From NCBI GenBank assembly GCA_042663485.1, contig JBHTAF010000003.1: DNA of 64,000 nucleotides; one strand, 5' to 3'. A model generated the notes under the pieces. The model saw nothing but the letters and a program-made list of their open reading frames with translations. It ran no database searches and had not been told where the DNA came from. The stretch's first letter is position 1, and each line of letters begins with the position of its first letter. The translations under genes and the position numbers were made by a program. The DNA is from Natronosalvus sp042663485. GTDB lineage: Archaea > Halobacteriota > Halobacteria > Halobacteriales > Natrialbaceae. Shown here piece after piece: positions 8,959-17,407 of the stretch.

Positions 8959-10767
8959 TCACTCGAGGTCGCGAACCGCCTCCAGGACGCGCTCCTCGAG
9001 CACTTCCCGCCGACGATGGCTCGCCTCGGCGTCGAACGACACCGAGAGCAGTTGCGTGCCGGGCGCCGCGAGCGACTCGCGGTAGGCGTCCTCGAATGTA
9101 TCTGGCGCGACGTGGCGAACGTCGAACCCGTACAGCTCTCCGAGAAGGTCGAACTCGAGGCCGTGAGGCGTCCGGAACTGTTCCGTGAAGGGTGGATCGA
9201 ACGACTCGATGGGAAGTTTGTGGAAGATGCCGCCGCCGTCGTTATCGAGCAGGACGATCGTCGCGTCGACGCCGCAGCGCTCGAGCGCGAGCAGGCCGTT
9301 CGAGTCGTGGTAGAGCGCGAGGTCGCCGGTGACGAGTACCAGCGGATCGTCGGTCGCGCTGCCGGCGCCCAGTGCCGTGCTCACGATGCCGTCGATCCCG
9401 CTTGCCCCCCGGTTCGCGAGGACGGTGAGATCCGCGTCTCGAGGCTCGCCGAAGCGGTCGGCGTCCCGGATCGGCATACTGTTCGAGACGAAGACGGTCG
9501 AGGGGTCGGACGCGTTCTCGAGCACCGCTGCGAGGATCGCCCCCTCGAAGGGAGCGGACTCGAGGCTCGACCGGGACCGGGCCGTGCTGCACAGTTCCCA
9601 GTGTCGATCCTCGGCGGCCGTGAGCGTCTCGAGCCAGTCGGTATCGACTCTCGCACGCGCCGTCTCGGCCTCGAGTTCGTTCGAAACGGCCTCGAAGAGG
9701 GACGTCGGTTCGGAGACGACGAGATCCGTCGCGGTGAACGTCGCCTCGCGCCACTCACCCGCGGGGTCGACCAGGAACTGCCGGCAGTCGGCGTCCCGCA
9801 GCGCGTGTCGGAGGGGCTTCGACGTGGGAGAGGTGCCGAACCGGAGGACAACGTCGGGGTCCCCAACGGCGTCGACGTACGTGTCGTAGCCGCCGTAGAC
9901 GACCCGCTCTTCCTCAGCCGTCCGCTCGAGGTGCGACCCGAACCGCAGCGTCGACAGCGGGTCCGCGAAGATCGGCGCGCCGACGGCTGTCGCCACCTCG
10001 ACGACGGCGCTCGTTGCGGGTTCCCCGACCGGCGGATCCGCCGGTCCCGCAACGATCAGCGGCCGGGCGGCGTCCTCGAGCGCTCGAGCGATGCGTTCGG
10101 GTGTTCGCGAGTCCTCCGGTGACGTCGTCTCCCCCGCTGACACCCGAACGAACGGGCCGTCGCGTCCCCGTCCGGCCAGCGTGTCTTCGAGTGCCGCTGG
10201 CACCGCGTCCGGAACTGGCGTCGGCTCGAGGGGCTTGCGGAACGGGCAGTTCAGGTGAACCGGGCCGGCCGGCGTCGGCGCTCCAGTAGTTTGGGCGAGT
10301 GCTCGAGCAGCCGTCGTCCGCAGGCTTCGAAGCGCCCGCTCGTTGGATTCGGGAACCGGGAGTTCTGCGTACCAGCGAACGGCGTCGCCGTAGAGTTTCA
10401 CCTGATCGACCGTCTGGTTCGCCCCGCTGTCGCGCAGCTCGGGCGGCCGATCGGCGGTCAGGACGAGCAACGGCACGCGGGCCTGGCTCGCTTCGATCAC
10501 CGCCGGGTGGAAGTTCGCCACCGCCGTCCCCGAGGTGCAGACGAGCGCCGTGGGCTCGCCGGTTCGTCGCGCTCGTCCGAGGGCGAAAAAGGCCGCCGAG
10601 CGCTCGTCGAGGTGGGAATACGTCTCGACGTCGGGATGTTCGGTGAACGCCACCGTCAGCGGCGTCGACCGACTGCCGGGGGCGAGACAGACGGCCTCGA
10701 GCCCCCCGGCGGCCAGTTCGTCGATGAGCGTGCGACCCCAGAGCGTCGCTCGGTTCGGTGCCGTCAT
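8959..10767 (-). CDS. menD: 2-succinyl-5-enolpyruvyl-6-hydroxy-3-cyclohexene-1-carboxylate synthase
   Basis: Encodes 602 aa of the thiamine-diphosphate enzyme family; adds the succinyl-semialdehyde unit from 2-oxoglutarate to isochorismate. N-terminal MenD features are CLAPGSRSTPLTVAFTEH and SHLDERSAAFFALGRAR (conserved Glu) with TSGTAVANFHPAVIEA. Near the C-terminus lie RGASGIDGIVSTALG and the TPP/Mg motif VTGDLALYHDSNGLLAL...LDNDGGGIF. The length is normal. It lies four bases downstream of menF and is almost certainly co-transcribed with it. Confidence 0.94.
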   Translation of the reverse strand: MTAPNRATLWGRTLIDELAAGGLEAVCLAPGSRSTPLTVAFTEHPDVETYSHLDERSAAFFALGRARRTGEPTALVCTSGTAVANFHPAVIEASQARVPLLVLTADRPPELRDSGANQTVDQVKLYGDAVRWYAELPVPESNERALRSLRTTAARALAQTTGAPTPAGPVHLNCPFRKPLEPTPVPDAVPAALEDTLAGRGRDGPFVRVSAGETTSPEDSRTPERIARALEDAARPLIVAGPADPPVGEPATSAVVEVATAVGAPIFADPLSTLRFGSHLERTAEEERVVYGGYDTYVDAVGDPDVVLRFGTSPTSKPLRHALRDADCRQFLVDPAGEWREATFTATDLVVSEPTSLFEAVSNELEAETARARVDTDWLETLTAAEDRHWELCSTARSRSSLESAPFEGAILAAVLENASDPSTVFVSNSMPIRDADRFGEPRDADLTVLANRGASGIDGIVSTALGAGSATDDPLVLVTGDLALYHDSNGLLALERCGVDATIVLLDNDGGGIFHKLPIESFDPPFTEQFRTPHGLEFDLLGELYGFDVRHVAPDTFEDAYRESLAAPGTQLLSVSFDAEASHRRREVLEERVLEAVRDLE

Positions 10768-10771
10768 GAGA

Positions 10772-12124
10772 TCACTCGCGGAGTTCGTCCAGGATCGGCC
10801 GGTACTTGAGCACGACCTCGTCCCACTCGTCGTCGGGGTCGCTGTCGGCGACGATGCCGTTGCCCGCGAACAGCGTCACTGCGTCCTCGCGGGCGACTCC
10901 CGAGCGGATGCCAACGGCGAACTCGCCGTCGCCGGCAGCGTCGAACCAGCCGATCGGTGCCGCGTACCACCCCCGGTCGAACGTCTCGACGTCGCGGATC
11001 GTCTCCCAGGCGGTTTCGGGAGGAATGCCGCCAACCGCGGGCGTCGGGTGGAGTGCCTCCACGACGTCGAGCACGTGGTGGTCGGCCTCGAGCGTCGCCT
11101 CGATTGGCGTCCAGCAGTGTTGAATCGTGGCCAGCCGCTTGATCCGTCGCTTCTCGACCTGAATGTCGGCCGCGAGCGCCTCGAGCTGGCTGCGAATCGT
11201 CTCGACGACGATGCCGTGTTCCCGTCGGATCTTCTCGCTGTCGAGGAGTCGGTCGGCCAGCTCCTCGTCGGCCTCCCGAGAGTCGCCCCGGGGGGCTGAC
11301 CCCGCGAGCGCCTCCGTCCGGACGTCGGCGCCGGACTTCCCGACCAGGCGCTCCGGCGGGGCCCCGAAGAACGTGCCGCTCTCGCCGTCCCGGAAGAGAA
11401 ACCGGTAGCAGTTCGGGTACCGTCGGCGCAGTCGCTCGAGACAGGCCGGCACGTCGAGGGGGCCCTCGAGGTCGACCTCGAGGGCCTGGGCGAGGACGAC
11501 CTTCTCGAGGACGCCGTCCGCGATGCGCTCGAGGGCCGTTTCGACGCCCTCGGTCCACTGCTCTCGCGTCGTCGTTCGCCGGGTGTCGTCGATTCCGGGG
11601 CCCGTCCCGCTCGAGCGCATCGCGGGCCCGTCCGAAAGCCGGTCGTACCAGGACTCGAGTGCCGTCGCCGCGTCGTCGTCGCTCGTGTCGACCGCGGTGA
11701 GCCACGTTCCCTCGTCGGTTCGCGCGAGAATCACCGACGGAACGACGAACGTCGCCGCGGCGAACCCCGTCCAGGGGTCGCGCGGTTCGTGCCCGTCGTG
11801 GAAGGCGAATCCGCCGAACGCTCGCGGGCGGGCGACGGCGGGGCCGTCGTGGTCGATGCCGTCGAACGCCGCCGTCGCCTGCGCCCGGATCTCGTCGAAC
11901 CGATCCGGTCCGCTCGCGGTCAACCGGGTTGTCTCGCCCCAGCCGACCAGTTCGAGGCCGTCAGCCGTCGCCCACTGCAATCGCGTTGCCTGGGCGTGTT
12001 CCAGAACCGTGCCGAATGAGACGTCGCCGATTGGACGACTTCGGCTCACCAGTCGGCCATCGGCAACGACCGCCGTCGCCCGTCCGCTCGCGTCGACTCG
12101 TCCCTGTCCCGACGGTCGATCCAT
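10772..12124 (-). CDS. menF: Isochorismate synthase
   Basis: Encodes 450 aa of the chorismate-binding family; converts chorismate to isochorismate, the first committed menaquinone step. The C-terminal catalytic domain shows VLEKVVLAQALEVDLEG, FGAPPERLVGKSG, EALAGSAPRG, IQHCWTPIEATLE, HPTPAVGGIPPETAW and ERGWYA-type elements (here FDRGWYAAPIGWFD), ending in FAGNGIVADSDPDDEW. These are the isochorismate/anthranilate synthase signatures. It is the first gene of the men run and is transcribed divergently from the P-type ATPase gene. The start ATG at 12124 gives a normal length. Confidence 0.93.
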   Translation of the reverse strand: MDRPSGQGRVDASGRATAVVADGRLVSRSRPIGDVSFGTVLEHAQATRLQWATADGLELVGWGETTRLTASGPDRFDEIRAQATAAFDGIDHDGPAVARPRAFGGFAFHDGHEPRDPWTGFAAATFVVPSVILARTDEGTWLTAVDTSDDDAATALESWYDRLSDGPAMRSSGTGPGIDDTRRTTTREQWTEGVETALERIADGVLEKVVLAQALEVDLEGPLDVPACLERLRRRYPNCYRFLFRDGESGTFFGAPPERLVGKSGADVRTEALAGSAPRGDSREADEELADRLLDSEKIRREHGIVVETIRSQLEALAADIQVEKRRIKRLATIQHCWTPIEATLEADHHVLDVVEALHPTPAVGGIPPETAWETIRDVETFDRGWYAAPIGWFDAAGDGEFAVGIRSGVAREDAVTLFAGNGIVADSDPDDEWDEVVLKYRPILDELRE

Positions 12125-12317
12125 TGGCGCATTTCGGTGTGGGGGCGCCTTCAGCGTTTCGAGGTCGCTCTCTCGAGATCCGATTTCGAACTCGTTTAAC
12201 CGTTCGCGTCCCTACTCTCGCCAATGGTCTCGAGATCGGGCAGCCAAAGCGGTCCCGTCGGGCAGGTCGCACGGGCCCGCGTTCAGGGGTGGATCGTCGA
12301 CCGCCCGGTGGTCTGCA
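12125..12317. promoter_or_regulatory. Divergent intergenic region between menF and the P-type ATPase gene
   Basis: This 193-base gap separates two head-to-head genes and must hold promoters for both the men run and the ATPase. I see no strong TATA consensus; CGTTTAAC near 12193 is a weak candidate for the plus-strand gene. No convincing operator was recognised. Confidence 0.35.
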
Positions 12318-15029
12318 GTGGCTGAAGACGATTCGACAGCGACGGCAGCCGCCTGCTCGCTGTGTGGTCGCGACGTCGACGAGCCGTCCACGCTCGAGGG
12401 CGAGACGACGTTCTGCTCGCCGGGCTGTCGACGCGTCTGGGAGGCGCTCGAGCCGGACCCGTCGGCAGATCTCGCGGTCGAGTCGGGCTCCCCGAATTCT
12501 TCGAGCAACGCGCGCGATGAGCCCCTCGATGCGGCGGACGAAGACGGTGAGGCAGCGGACCCGCCGGAAAACGCCGACGTCGAGAACGAGGGTAGCCAGG
12601 ACGACGCCGACGGTGACCCAACTGCAGGTGAGAACGAGACCTCGCCGGAAGCCGAGGCCGACGAAGGGAGCGGCCAGGGCGACCAGGACGAAGGGAACGA
12701 CCAGGACGACCGCCCACCGATACGCACCCACCTCCGGGTCGACGGCATGCACACTGCCACCTGCGAGGCCTACCTCGAGTCCGTCGCCACCGACCTCGAC
12801 GGCGTCCTCGAGGCCGAGGCGAGTTACGTGACGGAGTCGGTTCGCGTCGATCACGATCCGACAGCGGTAACATCCGAGGAACTTCGGGACGCCCTGAGCA
12901 TCACGGGGTACACGGCGTACCTCCGCGACGACGCCGGCTCTCAGATACAGGCGGACCAGATCGGAAAGAGCCGCCGGTCGCGCGAGATGAGCGGCGTGCG
13001 CAAGCGACGGACCGACGACATGCGCCAGGTCCGGTACGTTCTCGGCGTCGTCTTCGGGTCGTTCCTGCTCTTGCCCTACGTCGTGATGCTCTACCCGTCG
13101 TACATGGCGGACATGGCGCCTATCGGCCCTCTCTCGTCGTTCCAGACGATCTTCACCGACGGCGGCATCATGTTCATGCGGGTCTACTTCGTCCTGACGG
13201 GGATCGTCCTCTACGTCACCGGAATGCCGCTGCTTCGGGGCGCCTACGTCAGCCTCAAGCTTCGACGCCCGAACACGGATCTGCTCGCAGCGATGACCAT
13301 CGTCGGCGCCTACCTCTACAGCTCCGTCGCCGTCTTCGTAACTAACCCGAACGTCTACTTCGATCTCGTGCTCGTCGTCGCCTCCGCCGTCATGGGCGCG
13401 ATCCTCTACGAGTCGATGGCCAAACAGCGCGCGATGGACCGGCTGACCGAACTCACGATCTCCCAGGTCGACAGCGCCCGCCGGTACGAGGCCGACGGCC
13501 TGACGACGGATGTTGACGTGGCTGACCTCGAGGCCGGAGACACCGTCCTCGTCAAGCAGGGCGAACGCATCCCGATCGACGGCGTCCTCGCGGAGGGGAC
13601 CTGTACGGTCGACGAGGCCATCGTGACCGGCGAGTCCGTTCCCATCACCAAGACGGCAGGCGACGAGGTCGTCGGCGGCTCGATCGTGACCGCCGACGCC
13701 GCCGTAATCGAAGTCGACGATCGCGGCTCGAGCAGCCTCGAGCGCCTCACCGACACGGTCTGGAACCTCCAGACGGCCGTCCACGGGGCCCAGCGGCGGG
13801 TCGACGACCTGGCCGGTCGACTCGTTCGACCGCTCGTCGGTACCGCACTCGCCGCCGGCATCGTCGCGCTCGTCCTCGGCCGCGGTCCAGGCGAAGCGAC
13901 CCTCTGGTCCCTGACGGTCGTCCTCGTCGGCACCCCCTGGCTGCTCGGCGTGGCGACACCGCTATCCATCGCGACGACCATCGAGGCGGCGATGGAGCGC
14001 GGTATCGTCATCTTCGACGAGACAGTCTTCGAGCGGCTCCGGGCGATCGACACGATCGTCTTCGACAAGACCGGTACGCTCACCCGCGGCGAGATGACCG
14101 TCCTCGAAGCCGAGGCGCCCGACGACCTCCTGTCGGCGGCAGGAGCGCTCGAGCAGCGGGCGTCCCATCCCGCTGCGGACGCCATCACTCGAGCCTACGG
14201 CGTGGCTGGGTCCGACTCGAGCGACAGCGACCGCAGCGACGACACCGGAACTCGCCCCGACGGCGGCGCGACCGGCGAACACGCCACCGCAAACCGGGTG
14301 TCGGACTTCGAGAGCCACGGAAACGCAGTCGAGGGAACCGTCGGCGGCAGTCGCGTGCTCGTCGGCCACCCCGACGCGTTCGCCGATAGGGGGTGGACGC
14401 TGGGTGAGGACGTCGAAACTCGCGCGAGCGAGGCGCGGGGCTTCGGACGCCTCCCCGTCGTCGTCGGTCGAGACGGCGCCGCCGAGGGCGTAATCGTCGT
14501 CGGCGACGAACCCCGCCCCGGTTGGGAGGAGACGCTTTCGGGGCTCGAGACGCGCGGCATGGACGTGGTCGTTTTGACCGGCGACGATCCGGAGGCCACG
14601 GACGCCTTCGAGGCCCACCCGGCGGTCTCCCACGCGTTCGCGGGCGTCCCGCCCGAGGGGAAGGTCGCGACGGTTCGCCACCTCCGGGAGCGCGGGCACG
14701 TGGCGATGGTCGGTGACGGGACGAACGACGCGCCCGCGCTGGCCGAGGCTGACCTCGGGATTTCGCTGGGAAGCGGCACCGACCTGGCCTCCGACGCCTC
14801 CGACCTGGCGATCGTCGAGGACGACCTCGCGTCGATCGAAACGGTGTTCGAGCTGGCCGCCGCCGCCCGGAAACGGGTCGAACAGAACGAACGGCTCGCC
14901 TTCTCGTACAACGCGCTCACAATCCCCGCCGCCGTTGCAGGGCTGTTGAACCCACTCGTGGCGATCCTCGCGAGCGTCGTCGGACTCGGCCTGCTGGGCG
15001 GAAACTCCCTCCGATCGCTTCTCGAGTAA
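12318..15029 (+). CDS. P1B-like heavy-metal-transporting ATPase with altered metal-site motifs
   Basis: Encodes 903 aa from a GTG start chosen just ahead of the first metal-binding domain; a long in-frame extension upstream is antisense to menF. Domains in order are an N-terminal four-Cys module (C13-x2-C16-x16-C33-x3-C37, like the putative metal-binding domain of cation ATPases), an acidic linker, an HMA-like domain near 140-205, and then the P-type core. The core has TGES, the phosphorylated Asp583 in DKTGTLT, an SHP motif and GDGTNDAP near 799. The HMA motif is GMHTATC, with one Cys instead of CxxC. The membrane CPC motif is replaced by TPW (539-541), and the last helix lacks the usual MxxSS. 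The transport substrate is therefore uncertain. Confidence 0.88.
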   Translation: MAEDDSTATAAACSLCGRDVDEPSTLEGETTFCSPGCRRVWEALEPDPSADLAVESGSPNSSSNARDEPLDAADEDGEAADPPENADVENEGSQDDADGDPTAGENETSPEAEADEGSGQGDQDEGNDQDDRPPIRTHLRVDGMHTATCEAYLESVATDLDGVLEAEASYVTESVRVDHDPTAVTSEELRDALSITGYTAYLRDDAGSQIQADQIGKSRRSREMSGVRKRRTDDMRQVRYVLGVVFGSFLLLPYVVMLYPSYMADMAPIGPLSSFQTIFTDGGIMFMRVYFVLTGIVLYVTGMPLLRGAYVSLKLRRPNTDLLAAMTIVGAYLYSSVAVFVTNPNVYFDLVLVVASAVMGAILYESMAKQRAMDRLTELTISQVDSARRYEADGLTTDVDVADLEAGDTVLVKQGERIPIDGVLAEGTCTVDEAIVTGESVPITKTAGDEVVGGSIVTADAAVIEVDDRGSSSLERLTDTVWNLQTAVHGAQRRVDDLAGRLVRPLVGTALAAGIVALVLGRGPGEATLWSLTVVLVGTPWLLGVATPLSIATTIEAAMERGIVIFDETVFERLRAIDTIVFDKTGTLTRGEMTVLEAEAPDDLLSAAGALEQRASHPAADAITRAYGVAGSDSSDSDRSDDTGTRPDGGATGEHATANRVSDFESHGNAVEGTVGGSRVLVGHPDAFADRGWTLGEDVETRASEARGFGRLPVVVGRDGAAEGVIVVGDEPRPGWEETLSGLETRGMDVVVLTGDDPEATDAFEAHPAVSHAFAGVPPEGKVATVRHLRERGHVAMVGDGTNDAPALAEADLGISLGSGTDLASDASDLAIVEDDLASIETVFELAAAARKRVEQNERLAFSYNALTIPAAVAGLLNPLVAILASVVGLGLLGGNSLRSLLE

Positions 15030-15129
15030 GCGCTCCGGTCGCTCCTCGAGTAAGCGCTCGCTTTCGCCGATTCCCACGCGGTGAGAACGTGGCGAACGAT
15101 TCGAACGTCGCGACCAGGTAGGGCCGACG

Positions 15130-15441
15130 ATGGCACCACAAGTCTACGCCAAAATCGGCGGACGGAAAGCCGTCGAATCGGTCGTCACGGACTTCTACGA
15201 CATGGAGGAACTGTACGCCCACCAGGTCCAGTTCATCAGTTCGGTCGCTGGCGGCCCCGTCACGTACACGGGTACGGACATGCGCGAGGCGCACGCGGAT
15301 CTGGACCTCGATCCTGCCGATTTCGACGCCGTTGCGGCCTACCTCGAGACGGCCCTCCTCGAAAACGGCGTCGACGAGGACCACGTCGAGGCGATTCTCG
15401 CGGAGGTAAGTAAACTCGAGGAACCGATCCTCGGTCAGTGA
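15130..15441 (+). CDS. Group-1-like truncated haemoglobin with an internal gap
   Basis: Encodes 103 aa. The N-terminus VYAKIGGRKAVESVVTDFY matches the A and B helices of group 1 truncated haemoglobins, with Tyr23 at the B10 position. The proximal F8 His is His55 in YTGTDMREAH. The C-terminal helices are normal. Compared with the remembered M. tuberculosis HbN sequence, about 16 residues are missing between DFYD and MEELYAHQ, removing the end of helix B, helix C and the CD corner that carries PheCD1. The reading frame is retained. It lies about 100 bases after the metal ATPase. Haem binding is uncertain. Confidence 0.82.
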   Translation: MAPQVYAKIGGRKAVESVVTDFYDMEELYAHQVQFISSVAGGPVTYTGTDMREAHADLDLDPADFDAVAAYLETALLENGVDEDHVEAILAEVSKLEEPILGQ

Positions 15442-15560
15442 CTGGACGCGGGGACTCGATCCCCAGTCGACAATCGAACGCGGGGTCCCATTCTCGGCCG
15501 GTAACAATCCCCTCGAGATGCCCGGCCACGGCCACAGGATGCTCCGGATTCTCTCAGATA

Positions 15561-15578
15561 ACTGGTAACACCACCAGT
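15561..15578 (+). promoter_or_regulatory. Inverted repeat upstream of ABC exporter genes
   Basis: ACTGGT-aacacc-ACCAGT forms perfect 6-bp arms with a 6-base spacer, ending 33 bases before the ATG of the ABC ATPase gene. The position suits an operator for the exporter operon. No regulator gene is adjacent. Confidence 0.35.
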
Positions 15579-15611
15579 ACAACCAAATGGCCGTGCTGAG
15601 TAGGCTCCGGT

Positions 15612-16628
15612 ATGGCCGTCATCGAACTCGAGGGGCTCACGAAGGACTACGGCGACGTGCGAGCGGCCGACGACCTCACGCTCACCGTCGACCGTGGCGA
15701 GATCTTCGGCTACCTCGGTCCCAACGGGGCGGGCAAGACCACGACGATCCGCATGCTGCTCGGCTTCATCTCGCCGACGGCGGGCGCAGCACGGGTCCTC
15801 GGCGCGGATATCCGCGATCGGAAGGCGTTGCTCGAGGCTAGGCGCCAGGTCGGCTACCTCTCGGACGACCCCGGGTTCGACGAGGAGGCGACCGGAACCG
15901 AAATCCTCGACCTCCACGCCGCGGTGAAAGGGGGCGAGCGCCGGGACGAACTGCTCGAGTTGTTCGATCCGCCGCTCGACCGCCAGGTACGCGAGTACTC
16001 CCGCGGGAACGTCCAGAAGCTGGGCATCGTCACGACGTTCATGCACGACCCCGACCTCGTGATCCTGGACGAACCGACCAGCGGGCTCGACCCGCTCATG
16101 AAGCAGCGCTTCTCGGAGTTCCTGCGAGCCGAACGCGACCGGGGCGTGACCACGTTCTTCTCCTCGCACATTCTGAGCGAGGTTCGCCGGCTCTGTGACC
16201 GCGTCGGGATCATCCGCAACGGGCGACTGATGACCGTGGACCCCATCGAGACCCTGCTGACTCGCAGCGGGAAAGTCGTTCGCATCCACGCCAGTGACCC
16301 AATCCCTGCGGACACGCTCGACCTCGAGGGCGTTCACGGGCTCGAGACGAGCGCCAGCGGCGACGGTGGTGGCGGTGCCGGAGGTACCGGCGGACCCGGA
16401 GGTGACAGAGGCGACGGTGGCGGCAATGGCGACGGACACAGCGAGGGTAGCCCGGCCATCACGGGTGCACAGACGACGCACTTCACCGAGTGCGCGTTCA
16501 CCTTCACCGGCGACATCAACGCCCTGCTCGAGCGCCTCACTCCCTACGACCTGCTGGACCTCTCCATCGAGGAAGCGCCGCTCGAGGACGTCTTCATGCG
16601 GTTCTACGGAGGCGAGGACGATGTTTGA
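15612..16628 (+). CDS. ABC-2 type exporter, ATP-binding protein
   Basis: Encodes 338 aa. It shows Walker A GPNGAGKTT near residue 38, Q-loop region QVGYLSDDPGF, signature YSRGNVQKLGI (a variant of SGGxxQ), Walker B LVILDEPTSGLDP and the H-loop SSH. The C-terminal extension, typical of ABC-2 exporters, contains a Gly/Asp-rich, low-complexity stretch of about 30 residues near 252-282. It powers the membrane protein encoded immediately downstream, whose start overlaps this stop by 8 bases. The substrate is unknown; drug, lipid or multicopper-assembly exporters share this layout. Confidence 0.92.
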   Translation: MAVIELEGLTKDYGDVRAADDLTLTVDRGEIFGYLGPNGAGKTTTIRMLLGFISPTAGAARVLGADIRDRKALLEARRQVGYLSDDPGFDEEATGTEILDLHAAVKGGERRDELLELFDPPLDRQVREYSRGNVQKLGIVTTFMHDPDLVILDEPTSGLDPLMKQRFSEFLRAERDRGVTTFFSSHILSEVRRLCDRVGIIRNGRLMTVDPIETLLTRSGKVVRIHASDPIPADTLDLEGVHGLETSASGDGGGGAGGTGGPGGDRGDGGGNGDGHSEGSPAITGAQTTHFTECAFTFTGDINALLERLTPYDLLDLSIEEAPLEDVFMRFYGGEDDV

Positions 16629-17406
16629 ATTCCTCCGGTACGAGGCCCGAAAGCGGGTGAAAGGCAGCCTCTACCTCTCGCTCGGGATGATCGCGTTGGC
16701 CGGGATGATCGTCTGGGTCTACCCGTCCTTTCGCGACTCCTTCCAGGAGGACGAACTCCTCGATGCGTACCCGCCACAGATCCTCCAGCTGTTCGACGTC
16801 GAGACGATGGCCTCGCTCGAGGGGTTTCTCGCCTTCGAATTCTACGTCTTCGGCTGGGTCATCCTCCTCGGGCTCTACCTGGCCTACAGCGGCGCCGGAC
16901 TGATCGCCGACGACGTCGACCGCGGTCGGATGGACACCATCCTGGCGATGCCGGTTTCGCGACCGCAACTGGTCGCCGAGAAGTTCGCCGCCCTCGCCGT
17001 GCCCATCGTCACGGTGAACCTTCTCCTCCCGCCGGTGATCCTCGCGGGCGGGTGGCTCATCGACGAGTCCCTGTCCGTGGCTGACGTCTTCGCGATCCAC
17101 CTGCTCTCGATCCCCTACCTGTTCGCCTGCGCCGGGATCGGCCTCTGCTGTTCGGTCGTCTTCGACCGCGTAGGGATCGCCCAGCGCGCCGCCCTCGGGA
17201 TCACGTTCGGAATCTTTCTGATCGAATCGCTGCTCGAGGGGACGGGCTACGAGTTCCTCGGCGTTGTCGTCCCGATGCGCTACTACGATCCGAACGGCAT
17301 CCTCCTCCAGGGCGAGTACGATCTCGTTGGGGCCGCGGTTCTCGTCGCGATTACGCTCGTCCTGGTACTCGCCAGCAGCGCCTGGTTCACGCGAAAAGAC
17401 GTCTGA
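16621..17406 (+). CDS. ABC-2 type exporter, membrane permease
   Basis: Encodes 261 aa from ATG 16621, which overlaps the ATPase stop by 8 bases and indicates coupled translation. It has about six hydrophobic segments with the ABC-2 layout: an N-terminal cytoplasmic FEFLRYEARKRVKGS, TM1, a long extracytoplasmic loop, then GLIADDVDRGRMDTILAMPVSRPQLVAEKF, a typical ABC-2 coupling region, and paired TMs. It ends in the positive tail AWFTRKDV. It is a partner of the preceding ATPase; the substrate is not deducible. Confidence 0.88.
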   Translation: MFEFLRYEARKRVKGSLYLSLGMIALAGMIVWVYPSFRDSFQEDELLDAYPPQILQLFDVETMASLEGFLAFEFYVFGWVILLGLYLAYSGAGLIADDVDRGRMDTILAMPVSRPQLVAEKFAALAVPIVTVNLLLPPVILAGGWLIDESLSVADVFAIHLLSIPYLFACAGIGLCCSVVFDRVGIAQRAALGITFGIFLIESLLEGTGYEFLGVVVPMRYYDPNGILLQGEYDLVGAAVLVAITLVLVLASSAWFTRKDV

Positions 17407-17407
17407 G

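Noticed and set aside
7603..10122. 839-aa open frame on the plus strand opposite the antiporter and menD
   Set aside because: It is a GC-rich antisense shadow with Arg/Asp-rich low-complexity content; the minus-strand genes have clear family motifs.
11523..12317. N-terminal extension of the P-type ATPase frame
   Set aside because: It runs antisense through menF and is Ser/Arg-rich; the first metal-binding domain begins right after the GTG at 12318.
11961..13784. 607-aa minus-strand open frame
   Set aside because: Antisense to the P-type ATPase; composition is that of a shadow frame.
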